From: Chloroflexia bacterium
Lineage (GTDB): Bacteria; Chloroflexota; Chloroflexia; Thermobaculales; Thermobaculaceae
NCBI GenBank assembly: GCA_030446765.1
Contig: JAUJMR010000014.1
Coordinates: 1-64,000, forward strand
Reading direction: 5' to 3'
Length of the DNA: 64,000 nucleotides
A model generated the notes under the pieces. It did no database searches. It was not told the origin of the DNA and saw nothing but the letters and a program-made list of their open reading frames with translations. This document shows positions 44,841 to 55,106 of the stretch, in pieces; the stretch's first letter is position 1, and each line of letters begins with the position of its first letter. The position numbers were made by a program, and so were the translations under genes.

Positions 44841-47555
44841 GTGGGCGAGATGGAGACTCTGGGCAAGCTTGGCGATATCCTGCGAGGGCACGGGGAGCGG
44901 CCGGCGATAGTGGCGTTGCAGCGGGAGCATGTCGAGCGGTGGTCGTACGCCGACCTTTTGGGTTGCGCTCATCAGCTGGCCGGGGGTATGGCCCAAGCTG
45001 GTGTCGGGCGCGGGGACCGAGTGGTGATGCTTGCGGGTAACCGGCCCGAGTGGATCATTGTGTGCCTCGCGGTGCTTGAGTGCGGGGCGGTAGTAGTCCC
45101 CACCGATGTGCAGTTGCCGGACGACGGCGTCCATCATATCCTGCGGGACAGCGGCGCCCGATGGGTGTTCAGCACCGCCGATCATACCAACCGGCTTGAG
45201 CGGCTCGACGCCGATGTGACGCTTGTTCTGCTGGATGCGGATGTGGACGATAAGCGAAGCTGGCGACGCCTTCTCACCGCGGAAGCGGTCAACCTGCCAC
45301 CCGTGGTGCCAGATGACACAGCGATTCTTTTCTATACCTCCGGCACTACTGGCACGTCGAAGTGTGTGCCTCTGAGTCACGGCAACCTGGCGTTCCAACT
45401 GAGTACGGTGTCTCAGACCGGCATCGTGCGGAGCACCGATCGCGTTCTGCTCCCGTTGCCGCTGCACCATGTGTACCCCTTCGTCATCGGGACGCTATTG
45501 CCGCTGACGCTCGGCCTACCGCTCGTCTTCCCACAATCGCTGACCGGGCCGCAGCTCGTCCGGGCGATTCGCGAGGAACAGGTAACCGCGATCGTCGGCG
45601 TACCTCGGCTGTACAGCGCGCTGTACGCCGGCATCGAGGAGCGCGCCGCATCCCGCGGGCTCATCGCGTCCCGGCTGTTCAAGGCGAGCCTCGGGCGGAG
45701 TATGTGGTCGCGACGCCGCCTGGGGCTGCGCCTCGGCAAGCGACTGCTGCGCCCGCTCCACCAGCAATTTGGGCCGGACCTGCGGCTCCTGGCGTCGGGC
45801 GGGCTCGGCGCTCGATCCGGACCTGGCCTGGAAGCTCGAGGGGCTGGGCTGGCAGGTCGCGATCGGCTACGGTCTTACGGAGACGGCGTCGCTGCTAACG
45901 ATTAACCCGCCGGGCACGCCCAAACTCGCAAGCGCCGGGCAGCCCATCCCCGGCGTTGAGATTCGCATCGACACCGACTACCGGCGCGATACGCCGGAGG
46001 ACGGAGAGACGGAGGCTGATGGAAGTGATGACGAGCTGCAAACAGCGGGCGAGATCCTCGCGCGCGGCCCGAACGTTTTCGCGGGCTATCTCAACCTGCC
46101 GGACAAGACCGCGGAAGTGTTCACCGACGGATGGTTTCGCACCGGGGATCTCGGCCATCTGGACGATGAGGGGTACCTGCACGTCGCCGGACGCGTCTCC
46201 ACGCTGATAGTGACGGAGAGCGGCAAAAAGGTCCAACCCGAGGACGTCGAGGATATCTATCTCCAGCATCCGCTCATCGAGGAGATCGGCGTGATCGGCG
46301 TCCAGGGGCGGCTCGTCGCCGTGATCGTGCCCGATATGCACGAAGTTCGGCGGCGTGGAGACATCGATCTCGACCAGGCGATGCGGGATGCGGTCGGCGA
46401 GATATCTCGCCAGTTGCCATCGTACCGGCGCTTCTCCGACTATGCCGTCACTCGCGAGCCGCTGCCGCGCACCCGCCTGGGCAAGGTCCGACGACACCTG
46501 CTGCCCGAGCGGTACGAAAGCGCCAAGCGCGGGGAGACGCAGGGTCCGCTGCCAGGTCCTATCGCCGTTGAGGAGATGTCGGACCAGGATCAGGCACTGC
46601 TGGAGGACTCACGGGCACGGCAGGTTTGGGACTGGCTGGCCGGGCGCTTTCCCCGACCAGCGCCTGACCCCGGATACCAGCCCTCAACTCGACCTCCGGA
46701 TCGACTCGCTGGGGATGGCTGGATCTGACGCTGGAGATCAGCCAGCGCACGGGTGTCGAGTTGACCGAAGAAGCGATCGGCCGCATCGAGACCATCCGGG
46801 ACCTGCTAGCGGAGGTCTCCGCGCAGGCAGAGCCGGGCCAGGGCGGTTTGCAGTCGTTGTCGCTCGAGCGGCCGGAGGAAGGGCTAACATCGGTGCAGAA
46901 GCAATGGCTGGAACCGCTCGGTCCGGTTCGCGCCGCACTTGGCCGCGGCATGTTCGCCACAAATCGCTGGCTGCTGCGGCGCCTCTTCCGGCTACAAGTA
47001 ACAGGGCTCGAGCGGCTACCGGAACATGGACAGTATCTGATCGCGCCCAATCACGTGAGCTATATGGACTCCGCAATCGTGGCGGCTGCGCTCGACCGGC
47101 AGCGCCTGTCTCGGACGTACTGGGCAGCCTACTCAGGCATCGCCCTCGGCAACCCACTCTTCCGGCTGGGAAGCCGGTTGGCGCACGTCGTACCTATCGA
47201 CTCCGCCCGCGCGCTGTTCTCAAGCCTCGCCTTCGGTGCCGCTGTGCTCAAGCGCGGAAACAACCTGATCTGGTTCCCAGAGGGCAGGCGCTCACCGATG
47301 GGCCAGTTGACACAGTTCAAGCCAGGCATCGGCATGCTGCTGAACAGATACCCGGTGCCCGTCGTCCCGGTACACATTCAGGGGGCGTACGAGGTGATGC
47401 CGGGCAAGTTCATCAAGCGGCTGGGACAGATAACCGTGACCTTCGGCGAGCCCCTGGATCCGCGCCAGTTGGAGCAGGAAGGAGAGGGCGAGCAGCCGCA
47501 CGAACGTATCGTCAGCGGATTGCGGAGCCACGTGGCGCGCCTGGGGAGGAAGTAA
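44841..47555 (+). pseudogene. AMP-dependent acyl-CoA/acyl-ACP ligase - ACP - PlsC acyltransferase fusion, three frame breaks
   Basis: Ligase: AILFYTSGTTGTSKCVPLSHGN, GYGLTETASLLTINPPGTPKLASAGQPIPGVEIRI. ACP-like: PQLDLRIDSLG/WLDLTLEISQRTGVELTEEAIGRIETIRDL. PlsC: LIAPNHVSYMDSAIVAAAL, LIWFPEGRRSPMGQLTQFKPGIGMLL. Frame changes near 45801, 46650 and 46712 sum to zero (2715 nt). Confidence 0.8.
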
Positions 47556-47934
47556 GGCGGACTCAGCACAACGGCAAAGGCGCCGCCGTGCCCACGATAT
47601 CCGATGTGCAAGAGTAGATAAACCGCGGCAAACAGCCCCCTCGGAAGAGGGTGGAAGGACGGCTGCTGAAGTTCTGCGGTGCGGACCGGATCCCGCACCG
47701 CTCCTCGACCCATGCGCGCATCGATGGCTCCGGGAACCGTGAGACGGCTCCCGGCGGTCGGTCCGAACCGGGGAACGCGCTGCCATCGACCGGCAAGTGC
47801 CCGGACCCGAGGTGCGGAGGAATATCAGGACACTGGACTTGGCGCCGAACTCTTCGTTCTGTAACTCGTTATGTCGTATAATCCCGTCGCGGTACTCAGA
47901 CCGATCCGGCGCCAGTTCGATAAAGAGATAACGC

Positions 47935-49968
47935 ATGCCTCTGCAGAACATCTTGCCCGATTTCCTCGTCGCGGTCCTGGCGGCGTGGCTGGGTGCGACC
48001 GTACTGAGTCGCACACGACGCGAATACCCGCAACTCGTGTTCGGCCTTTTGACGCTCCTTGCGGCGACCTGGGGCATGTCGCGGGTGATATATCGTCTAT
48101 CCGGGGACGGCACGGTACGGGCGGTCGCGGACAGCGTGACGGCAGGGGTGGCGACCTTGCTGCCGCGCGGCGCTGCTTCACATGGTGCTGGCATACACCG
48201 TAGGGCGTCGTACCAGCCGGTCGCAGTGGGCCCTGCTAGTCTTCGCCTACGCCTCCGGCCTGGTCATCGGCTACCTCTCTGTGACCGACCGCACCCGCGC
48301 CATCGCCATCAGCCAGCCAAATCGCGGCCTGCTCGGCGTCCCTGGTACCGTGGTGGGATGGAGCTGGATCATCGCCAGGGTGGCCATAATGGCGATGGCG
48401 ATCTGGTGGGCGTGGCGCGCGTGGCAAGCCGAGGGACCCGACGGTCAGAATGCGCGGCCAACTCACAGCGACACTCGCCGCAGTCACGTGCGGTGCTATT
48501 GGCGGGGTAGTAGCGATCCTCCGCAGACAGATCTTGGGACCGGACCTTGATTGGCCCGGCTCGTTGCTGATAGCTGCGTCCCTTGGTCTTGCTCTCCTAC
48601 GGCATCTTCGGCCACCGAATCTTCCTCTCGCCCGCGACTGCGCGCCGGTCATTTCTTACCTCAGTCGGCACCGGACTGGCCACCGCGGCGTATGTGACAC
48701 TGGTACTGGTCATGGATCGGCTTGTCCGGAACGCGCTGGAGATACCATCATCTGTACTCACGGCGGTGGCCCTCGTGCTGACTATCGCCCTCTTCGATCC
48801 GGCACGGGAGCAGATTCGCTCGGTGATAGACAGACGGTCGGGTAGTAAGGACGTTGCGCGCAGGCGCTTGATCCGAATGCTCGGCGGTCAGATGCTAGGG
48901 GTTCAACGTCCGGAAGCCGCCATAGGGCCGGCCTTGGAACGGCTCGCCCGCGCGCTCGGCACGCGGGCTGCGGCTGTGCTAGATCCTCAGGGACGCCCAA
49001 TCGCCGCATATGGCCAGGCGCCGGCGCCACACGCCCACTTTCCCGTTGCCCTTCCTATGACCGCGGGCGACCACAACCTCGGCACCCTCGTCCTGGCGAA
49101 CAAGCGCGACCGGTTGCCGTACTCGACGGAGGAGATGGAACTACTCCAGGACGCGGCGCGTTCATGGGAGCATCCCTCCGGCTTGCCGAGCAACAAGCGG
49201 CGCAGGCACAAGCGCTCGACGCGCTCTCCAAAAGAACAGGCCGCACTCGCGAGCGCGGAGACGCAACTCGCGAGTGCCATCGAGTCCACCGACGATTCCG
49301 CCACGCGACACAAGGTCTCAAGGTGCACGCCCTCGGGCCCCTCCACGTCGAGCGAGGCGGTGAACCGGTTCGCCGATGGGGCGGTGCGAAGGCGGGAACG
49401 CGTCAGGCCGAGGCGATGTTTGCCTTCCTCTTCGACCGGGCCGAGCGCGGAGTGGCGAGGATGATGAGTTCATCGAGGTGATCTGGCCCGATGTGCCGCT
49501 GGAGAGCGCGGATCTGGCGTTCCACCGAACACTCGGCGGGCTGCGCGCACGCTGGAAACCGGTTTACAGCGAGGAGGCGAGTCCACCTTCATCACCTATC
49601 AAAACGACCGCTACCGGCTCAGTGCCGCTGCCATTGACTGGAGCGATGTCAACACATTCGAGGAGCTCATCTCCGGGGCCGCAAGCTCGCCTGACGGCGG
49701 CATTCTCGCACTTGAAGAGGCGCGCAAACTGTATCGTGGCCCCTATCTGGACGACTGTCCCTTCTACGGCGACAGCACGTATGTCGAGGAGCACCGAAGG
49801 CTCCTGGAAGGTCGGCGTATAGACCTGCTGCTCGCGCTGGGAGAGTTGTACGAGGCAGCGGGCGACAGCACCGCCGCGGCGGGATGCTACCGGCAGGCGC
49901 TGCAGGCGGCGGGTGATGACTGCCCGCGGGCTGACGACGGCCTGGCCCGGCTGGGACTGCCCCTGTAA
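47935..49968 (+). pseudogene. Multi-TM, GAF-like, winged-helix + BTAD (SARP-type) regulator, heavily frame-disrupted
   Basis: Spliced across frames: multi-TM region; LERLARALGTRAAAVLDPQGRPIAAYG...LGTLVLANKRDRLPYSTEEMELLQDAA (GAF-like); KVHALGPLHVERGGEPVRRWGGAKAGTRQAEAMFAFLFDRAERGVA...DEFIEVIWPDVPLESADLAFHRTLGGLRARW; LALEEARKLYRGPYLDDCPFYGDSTYVEEHRRLLEGRRIDLLLALGELYEAAGDSTAAAGCYRQALQ (BTAD). Confidence 0.7.
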
Positions 49969-50460
49969 CACCGTCTGCAACAAGGCACGGAAGGATCCCA
50001 ATGCAGCGACTCGGCGCAATGCACGTTGACCGGGGCTAAGTCAGCATAACTGCAAACCCAACGCCGACTATCTTCCTCAACCGCCGGCGAGTCCGCCATA
50101 CACGTGTAGTCACCTTCGGTTTCGCGGGCGATAGTCCTGCCCTCAACCTCCAAGAGGGTTCTCTCACGCCAACGGGCAGGACCGGGTCGCTTGACGGCAC
50201 ACACCGACCAGGCTGATGCAGTTTGCCCTTCCCGCCCCACCCCAACCTCATTGTAGCCTAGCGCTATGTGCGTCGGATGCAACTCGCATCACGCGTAGTT
50301 CCGCCGCAGTTGCGTCGTAGTCCAGCCGCAGTGCACGCATGCGATGGTGTCTGCAGCGACGGGCACCGATCCTGTGAGGAGGTGAAGTATGGACGCGTGA
50401 GAGCAACAGACGGCAGCGAGACGACCTTCGAAGGATGCCAAGTACGAGAAGGGGACAACA

Positions 50461-50955
50461 ATGATAGGCAAGGTATTGAAGTCGGTGTGGATCTCGGCGG
50501 CGATGGTAATGTTCCTTGTGTTGAGCGCAGTGCCAGCATACGCGGATCACGACGGCCCGGGCGAGGGCGAAGAACTAGGCGTGGCGGTGAGCATCAACTC
50601 CGTCGCCAGGCAGCGCGGCGTGCTGGTTGTCACTGGCAGCATCGTCTGCGAGCAGGCGGCAGAGGCTCAGTTGTACGTCGGCGCGATGCAGGCAGTCGGT
50701 CGCTGGCACGCGGTTTACGGCTCTGGCATGGTGGACCAGTTGTCATGCGGGTCGACACCGACGGATTTCATAACGAGGATCACGGCCGAATCGGGCAGGC
50801 AGTTCCAGGGCGGACGAGTCCAAATATTCGCGGACGCGTTTGCGTGCAGTCCCAGCTTCCCCGACTATGAGGAGTACAAGGCGCGGGAGCCCGACGTCCT
50901 GTGTGGATGGGACTACGATGAATTGACAACTAAGGTACGGGCGGCACGCCGCTAG
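50461..50955 (+). CDS. Hypothetical secreted protein
   Basis: MIGKVLKSVWISAAMVMFLVLSAVPAYADHDGPGEGEELG signal peptide; four later Cys residues. Confidence 0.6.
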   Translation: MIGKVLKSVWISAAMVMFLVLSAVPAYADHDGPGEGEELGVAVSINSVARQRGVLVVTGSIVCEQAAEAQLYVGAMQAVGRWHAVYGSGMVDQLSCGSTPTDFITRITAESGRQFQGGRVQIFADAFACSPSFPDYEEYKAREPDVLCGWDYDELTTKVRAARR

Positions 50956-51069
50956 CCATTGCTCAGGGCCGGGCTTGGAACTCGGCCCTTCGTGCGTTCA
51001 TAAGCACCCACCGAGCGCAACGGCTCGGCATAAGCGCCATCAATTGTCCTCAGGGTGGCGCGGGCGGCA

Positions 51070-51815
51070 TCACGTCTTCCCCAGAGCTTGAAGCGCTGTG
51101 GGGAGCAGCGTGAGTTCAGGCACATACGCCCGCGGCGGCAGGGTGATCGCAAAGAGACAGGACGCAGCGACATCCTCCGGACGCAGGCTCTGCTCCCGCA
51201 TCTCGGGGCTCGGGGGCTCGGTCGCCGGTCCAGGATCGGCGTGTCCACCATGCCCGGTAGAATCGCCGTGCAGCGTACACCGTTCTCGTGCTCCTCCCGC
51301 GCCGTGGCGCGGGCGAGGGCGAGCAGGCCCGCCTTGGACGCCTGGTATGCGGCGCCCGAGGCATCCGGCCAGCTACCGGAGACACTGCCAATGAGCACCG
51401 CGATTCCTCGGGATCGACGCAGGTACGGCAGGGCGGCCCCGACGCAGTAGTACGCTCCATTCAGGTTCACCGCCAGGACCGTGCCCCAGCGTTCCGGCGT
51501 GAGTTGTTCGAGGCGCCGCTCCGGCAGGTTCGTACCTGCCGCACAAACGAGGATATCCAGCCCATCCCGGTCCCCGATCTCCCGGATGACCTGCTCGACC
51601 GCTCCTGCATCTGTTACGTCAACACCGTGCGGCGTCAATGCTCCCTGTACGTCATCGGGTGCCCCACTCGGACCTGATTCTTCGAACCGCCGCGCGACAC
51701 CATGCACCCGCGCGCCCGCGTCAGCGAGCAGACGGGCGGTGGCAAGGCCTATCCCGCTACTCGCGCCGGTCACGAGCGCGACCCGTCCTTCCAGCGGGCG
51801 CGGTGATCCACTCAT
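51070..51815 (-). pseudogene. SDR-family oxidoreductase with C-terminal frameshift near 51218
   Basis: LEGRVALVTGASSGIGLATARLLADAGARVHGVARR...ILVCAAGTN...VAVLIGSVSGSWPDASGAAYQASKAGLLALARATAREEHENGVRCTAILPGMVDTPILDRRP, then shifted frame EPPSPEMREQSLRPEDVAASCLFAITLPPRAYVPELTLLPTALQALGKT*. Confidence 0.8.
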
Positions 51816-51964
51816 CGCGTTTTCTCCTTCGGGCATACCTGTTCTCCTGACTGCAATTTTGATCCTTCGCACCGCCAGTCTACCGCGAAATGTGGGCCGC
51901 CACCGGTCATGGATGGTCAACCCATACGGCAAGTGAACCGGGACCGGACTACAATGGAGCATCG

Positions 51965-53125
51965 ATGACCAGGATACTTATCGTTGCCACGGCCGACAAC
52001 CACCTGAGCCGGCCGCACGCGCGGATGTCTCCCGCGAAACTCGAGAGCCGCCGGGAACGGTTGCGGCAGGCGTTCGGCGCGGCGGTGACCCACGCCATCG
52101 AACATCGGGCGGCACTCTTTCTCCACGGCGGCGACCTGTTCGACACGCCGAGTCCGACCAACGCCGATCTGGCCTACGTCGCAGACTGTCTCCGCCGGCT
52201 CCGGGACGCTGGTGTGGTGGTGATTGCGGTCGGCGGCAATCACGACACCCCATCGGGGCGCACGGTCCAGGGCGGGGTTGCTCCCCTTTCTCCCTCGCGT
52301 ACCTTCACGGGCTGACGTACTTCGGTACGCCGACGCTCGAGCGCACAACGCTTGAGGTCGCCGGGATGCCGCTCCACATCGCCGGCCTGACGCCCGCACC
52401 TGGACAGAATGCCATGGACCCGCTGGAAGCGCTCGTTGGTGCCGCAGGCGACGGGGTCCAGATCTTTCTAACGCACGGCGCGATCGAGGGCCACGGGTCC
52501 GGCAGTCGGGAACCAGTGCTGCGTCGACACACCGCGGCCTCCCTGCCTGACCTGCGCCTGGTCATCACCGGGCATATTCATCGACATGCTACAGAGCGGG
52601 TGGAGTAACGTACTGCTCCTCGCGCCCGGCGCGACCGAGTGGATGACTCACGGGGAAACGGACGCGACGCCGGGTTTCGTCACCTGCGTCTGGGATGGTG
52701 AGTGCGTCCGTGACGTTCGGCACATCCCCGTGCCACCGCAGCCACGCGTCACGATCGACGTGGACATGGAAAGGCTCGAAGACGATCCGCACGATCAGGT
52801 ATACGAGCGCATCACGACGCGGTCCGCCGCCCGCGCGCTCACCCGCCTTCGTGTGACCGGAACAGCGAGACGCGAGCAGTACGCCAACTTGCTGCTTCGT
52901 CAGCTCCAGGAGTACGGTGCGGAGCGAAACTTCCACTTTGACATCGACGTGACCAGGCTGCGCATCACGGACAGCCTGCAGGCAGGGGCCGTACGCGGCG
53001 TGCGCAGCTCCCAGCCAGAGGAGATCGCCGCGGTCGCGCAGGAGTTCATCGATGCGTCGAGCACGCAATACGCGCGTGCGCTCTGGAAGGCAGCGCGGGC
53101 CGATGTGCTCGCGCAGTACGAATGA
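51965..53125 (+). pseudogene. SbcD/Mre11/YhaO-like metallophosphoesterase, two frame breaks (near 52280 and 52595)
   Basis: ILIVATADNHLSRPHARMSP...FLHGGDLFDTPSPTNADL...VIAVGGNHDTPSGR / HIAGLTPAPGQNAMDPLEALVGAAGDGVQIFLTHGAIEGHG...LVITGHIHRHAT / NVLLLAPGATEWMTHGETDATPGFV. Confidence 0.8.
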
Positions 53126-55029
53126 TTACCCTCGACTGGCTGGCGGTCACGACGTTCAAGTCGTTGCGCGAGATCCGAATCCAGTTCCCGGCGAGTGGCG
53201 CGGTGCTCATCGAAGGTGCGAATGAGTCGGGCAAAAGCACGCTCTTCGAGTGCATCTACTTCGGTCTATACGGCTCCGGCCTCGTTACTGAGGATAACCG
53301 ACGATCATTCGAGAGCTTGATCATGTACGGCGAGGAGTCAGCACGCGTCTGCCTCGGGCTTCGAACGAGTGACCGGACGCTGAAGATCGAGCGCACGATC
53401 CGGCGAGGCAAGCTGACAACGGCGTCCCTGACGGTGACCGGCGTAGACTCGGTGCCCGAGAGGATCACCGCCGTGCGCGAGGTGAACCACCGCATCATCG
53501 ACGAGCTTGGCGGGCTCGACGGCACGGCCCTACTCAATTCATGCTTCGTGGAGCAGAAGCGGCTCGGCAAGCTTGAGGAAATGGCCGCAGGCGAGCGCAG
53601 GAATTCGCTGCTACGTATCTTGAATTTGGACAAGATATCGCAACTGGAAGATCAATATCGCGTACGACAAGCCGATGAAGTCGCCGTGCGACAGCTTGCG
53701 GACCAAGCAGCAGCCGCATGCGCAAGACAGGAAGAGGCGGTGTTACGCGTTCAGGTTACCCAGCTACGTGCAGCGCTGGATCGACAGAACAGGGAACTGA
53801 AGCTCGAAGCCACCAAGCGCCAAGAGGACGAGCTAACAGCATTAACAGATCGCATCGCGCGGCTCGAACGATTGAGGCAGATCGACGCGCAACGTGCGGC
53901 CGCGCCGAGACGCGCCGATCTCCAGGAGCGGCAACGGGAAGTCGGCGTTCTGCTGGCGCGGAGGCCGAGAATCATCGGTGCCGGTCTGGTTGGAACCGCC
54001 GTGTTGCTGCTCGTTACGTTTGGTGCCCTGGCCGCCGGATCGCCCGTGGCGGGAATTGCAGCAGGCGCTATGCTGTTGGGTCTCAGCGCCGCGGTGATCT
54101 ACACCCTCGTGCGCACGTCTTCGAGGATCGAGACCGCACGCGCCGAGAGCCTCCAACTGAGCCGGGCAGTACGCCAAGCCGATCTGGAATCGGAGCGCCT
54201 GCGCGTAGAGCTTGGGCTCGCGCCGGAAGCGGACATCGAGCACGCCTTAAGCACGGCGAACAGGGCACAAGGAGCGGCCGAGCACGAGCTGACTCAGCTC
54301 AGAAACGAGCTTACCGCGTTCCCGATAGCCGAGGATGGACCGGATCCGGAGGAGCAACCAGCAACAGTCACCGCGGAGACGCTAGAGGCGGCTGAGGAGC
54401 GGCTGCGTGAGCTCGTGGCACAGGTCCGGCATCTTTCGATCACGGTCCGCGACCCGGAACCCCTTGCCGACGCGGAGGATCTGGAAACGAAGCACGCACG
54501 CGCGCTCCGGGATCTAGAGGTACGTCGGCATGCCGGTGAAATCTTAGCCGAGGCACGCCGTCGCATGGTCGACCGCGTCCTGCCGGAAACGGAGCGCAAC
54601 ATGTCGATGATCCTGCCGTTGCTGACAGCGGGGCGCTACTTTCACGCCCGCATCACGGAGGATTATCGCATCGATCTTTGGGACGAGGCCGCTGGCCGGT
54701 ATGTCGGAAAGAACGTCTATTCCGGTGGAACGAAGGATCAGATCAGCCTGGCGCTCCGCCTTGCGTTTGCGATCGCCAGCCTGCCGCAAGAGATGGGCTC
54801 GTCACCCGGTTTTCTGTTCATGGACGAGCCGCTGAGCTCCTTTGACGAGGAGCGGACGGGCGCGCTCGTGGAGCTGATCACACGAGGCGAGCTCGCGGCA
54901 ATCTTTCCTCAAATTTTCCTCATTTCCCACAGCCGCAGTTTCGATCCAGGCAGCTTCCCGTTCGTACTGCGCATGGAGAACGGCGGCATAGGGTACACTA
55001 CGCTCGGCCAGGACCCAGTGCTACGATAG
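53122..55029 (+). CDS. Rad50/SbcC/YhaN-like ATPase with transmembrane hairpin in the coiled coil
   Basis: IQFPASGAVLIEGANESGKSTLFECIYFGLYG (Walker A); coiled coil; RRPRIIGAGLVGTAVLLLVTFGALAAGSPVAGIAAGAMLLGLSAAVIYTLVRTSSRIE (two TM segments); YSGGTKDQISLALRLAFAIASL (signature) ...GFLFMDEPLSSFDEER (Walker B). ATGA overlap with upstream gene. Confidence 0.88.
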   Translation: MITLDWLAVTTFKSLREIRIQFPASGAVLIEGANESGKSTLFECIYFGLYGSGLVTEDNRRSFESLIMYGEESARVCLGLRTSDRTLKIERTIRRGKLTTASLTVTGVDSVPERITAVREVNHRIIDELGGLDGTALLNSCFVEQKRLGKLEEMAAGERRNSLLRILNLDKISQLEDQYRVRQADEVAVRQLADQAAAACARQEEAVLRVQVTQLRAALDRQNRELKLEATKRQEDELTALTDRIARLERLRQIDAQRAAAPRRADLQERQREVGVLLARRPRIIGAGLVGTAVLLLVTFGALAAGSPVAGIAAGAMLLGLSAAVIYTLVRTSSRIETARAESLQLSRAVRQADLESERLRVELGLAPEADIEHALSTANRAQGAAEHELTQLRNELTAFPIAEDGPDPEEQPATVTAETLEAAEERLRELVAQVRHLSITVRDPEPLADAEDLETKHARALRDLEVRRHAGEILAEARRRMVDRVLPETERNMSMILPLLTAGRYFHARITEDYRIDLWDEAAGRYVGKNVYSGGTKDQISLALRLAFAIASLPQEMGSSPGFLFMDEPLSSFDEERTGALVELITRGELAAIFPQIFLISHSRSFDPGSFPFVLRMENGGIGYTTLGQDPVLR

Positions 55030-55106
55030 ATGCGCAAGCGTGTGAGCAAGCAAGACGGGCGCGACCACCGTAGAGCACGGACGGCGTGCCAATCCGGAGG
55101 GACGGC

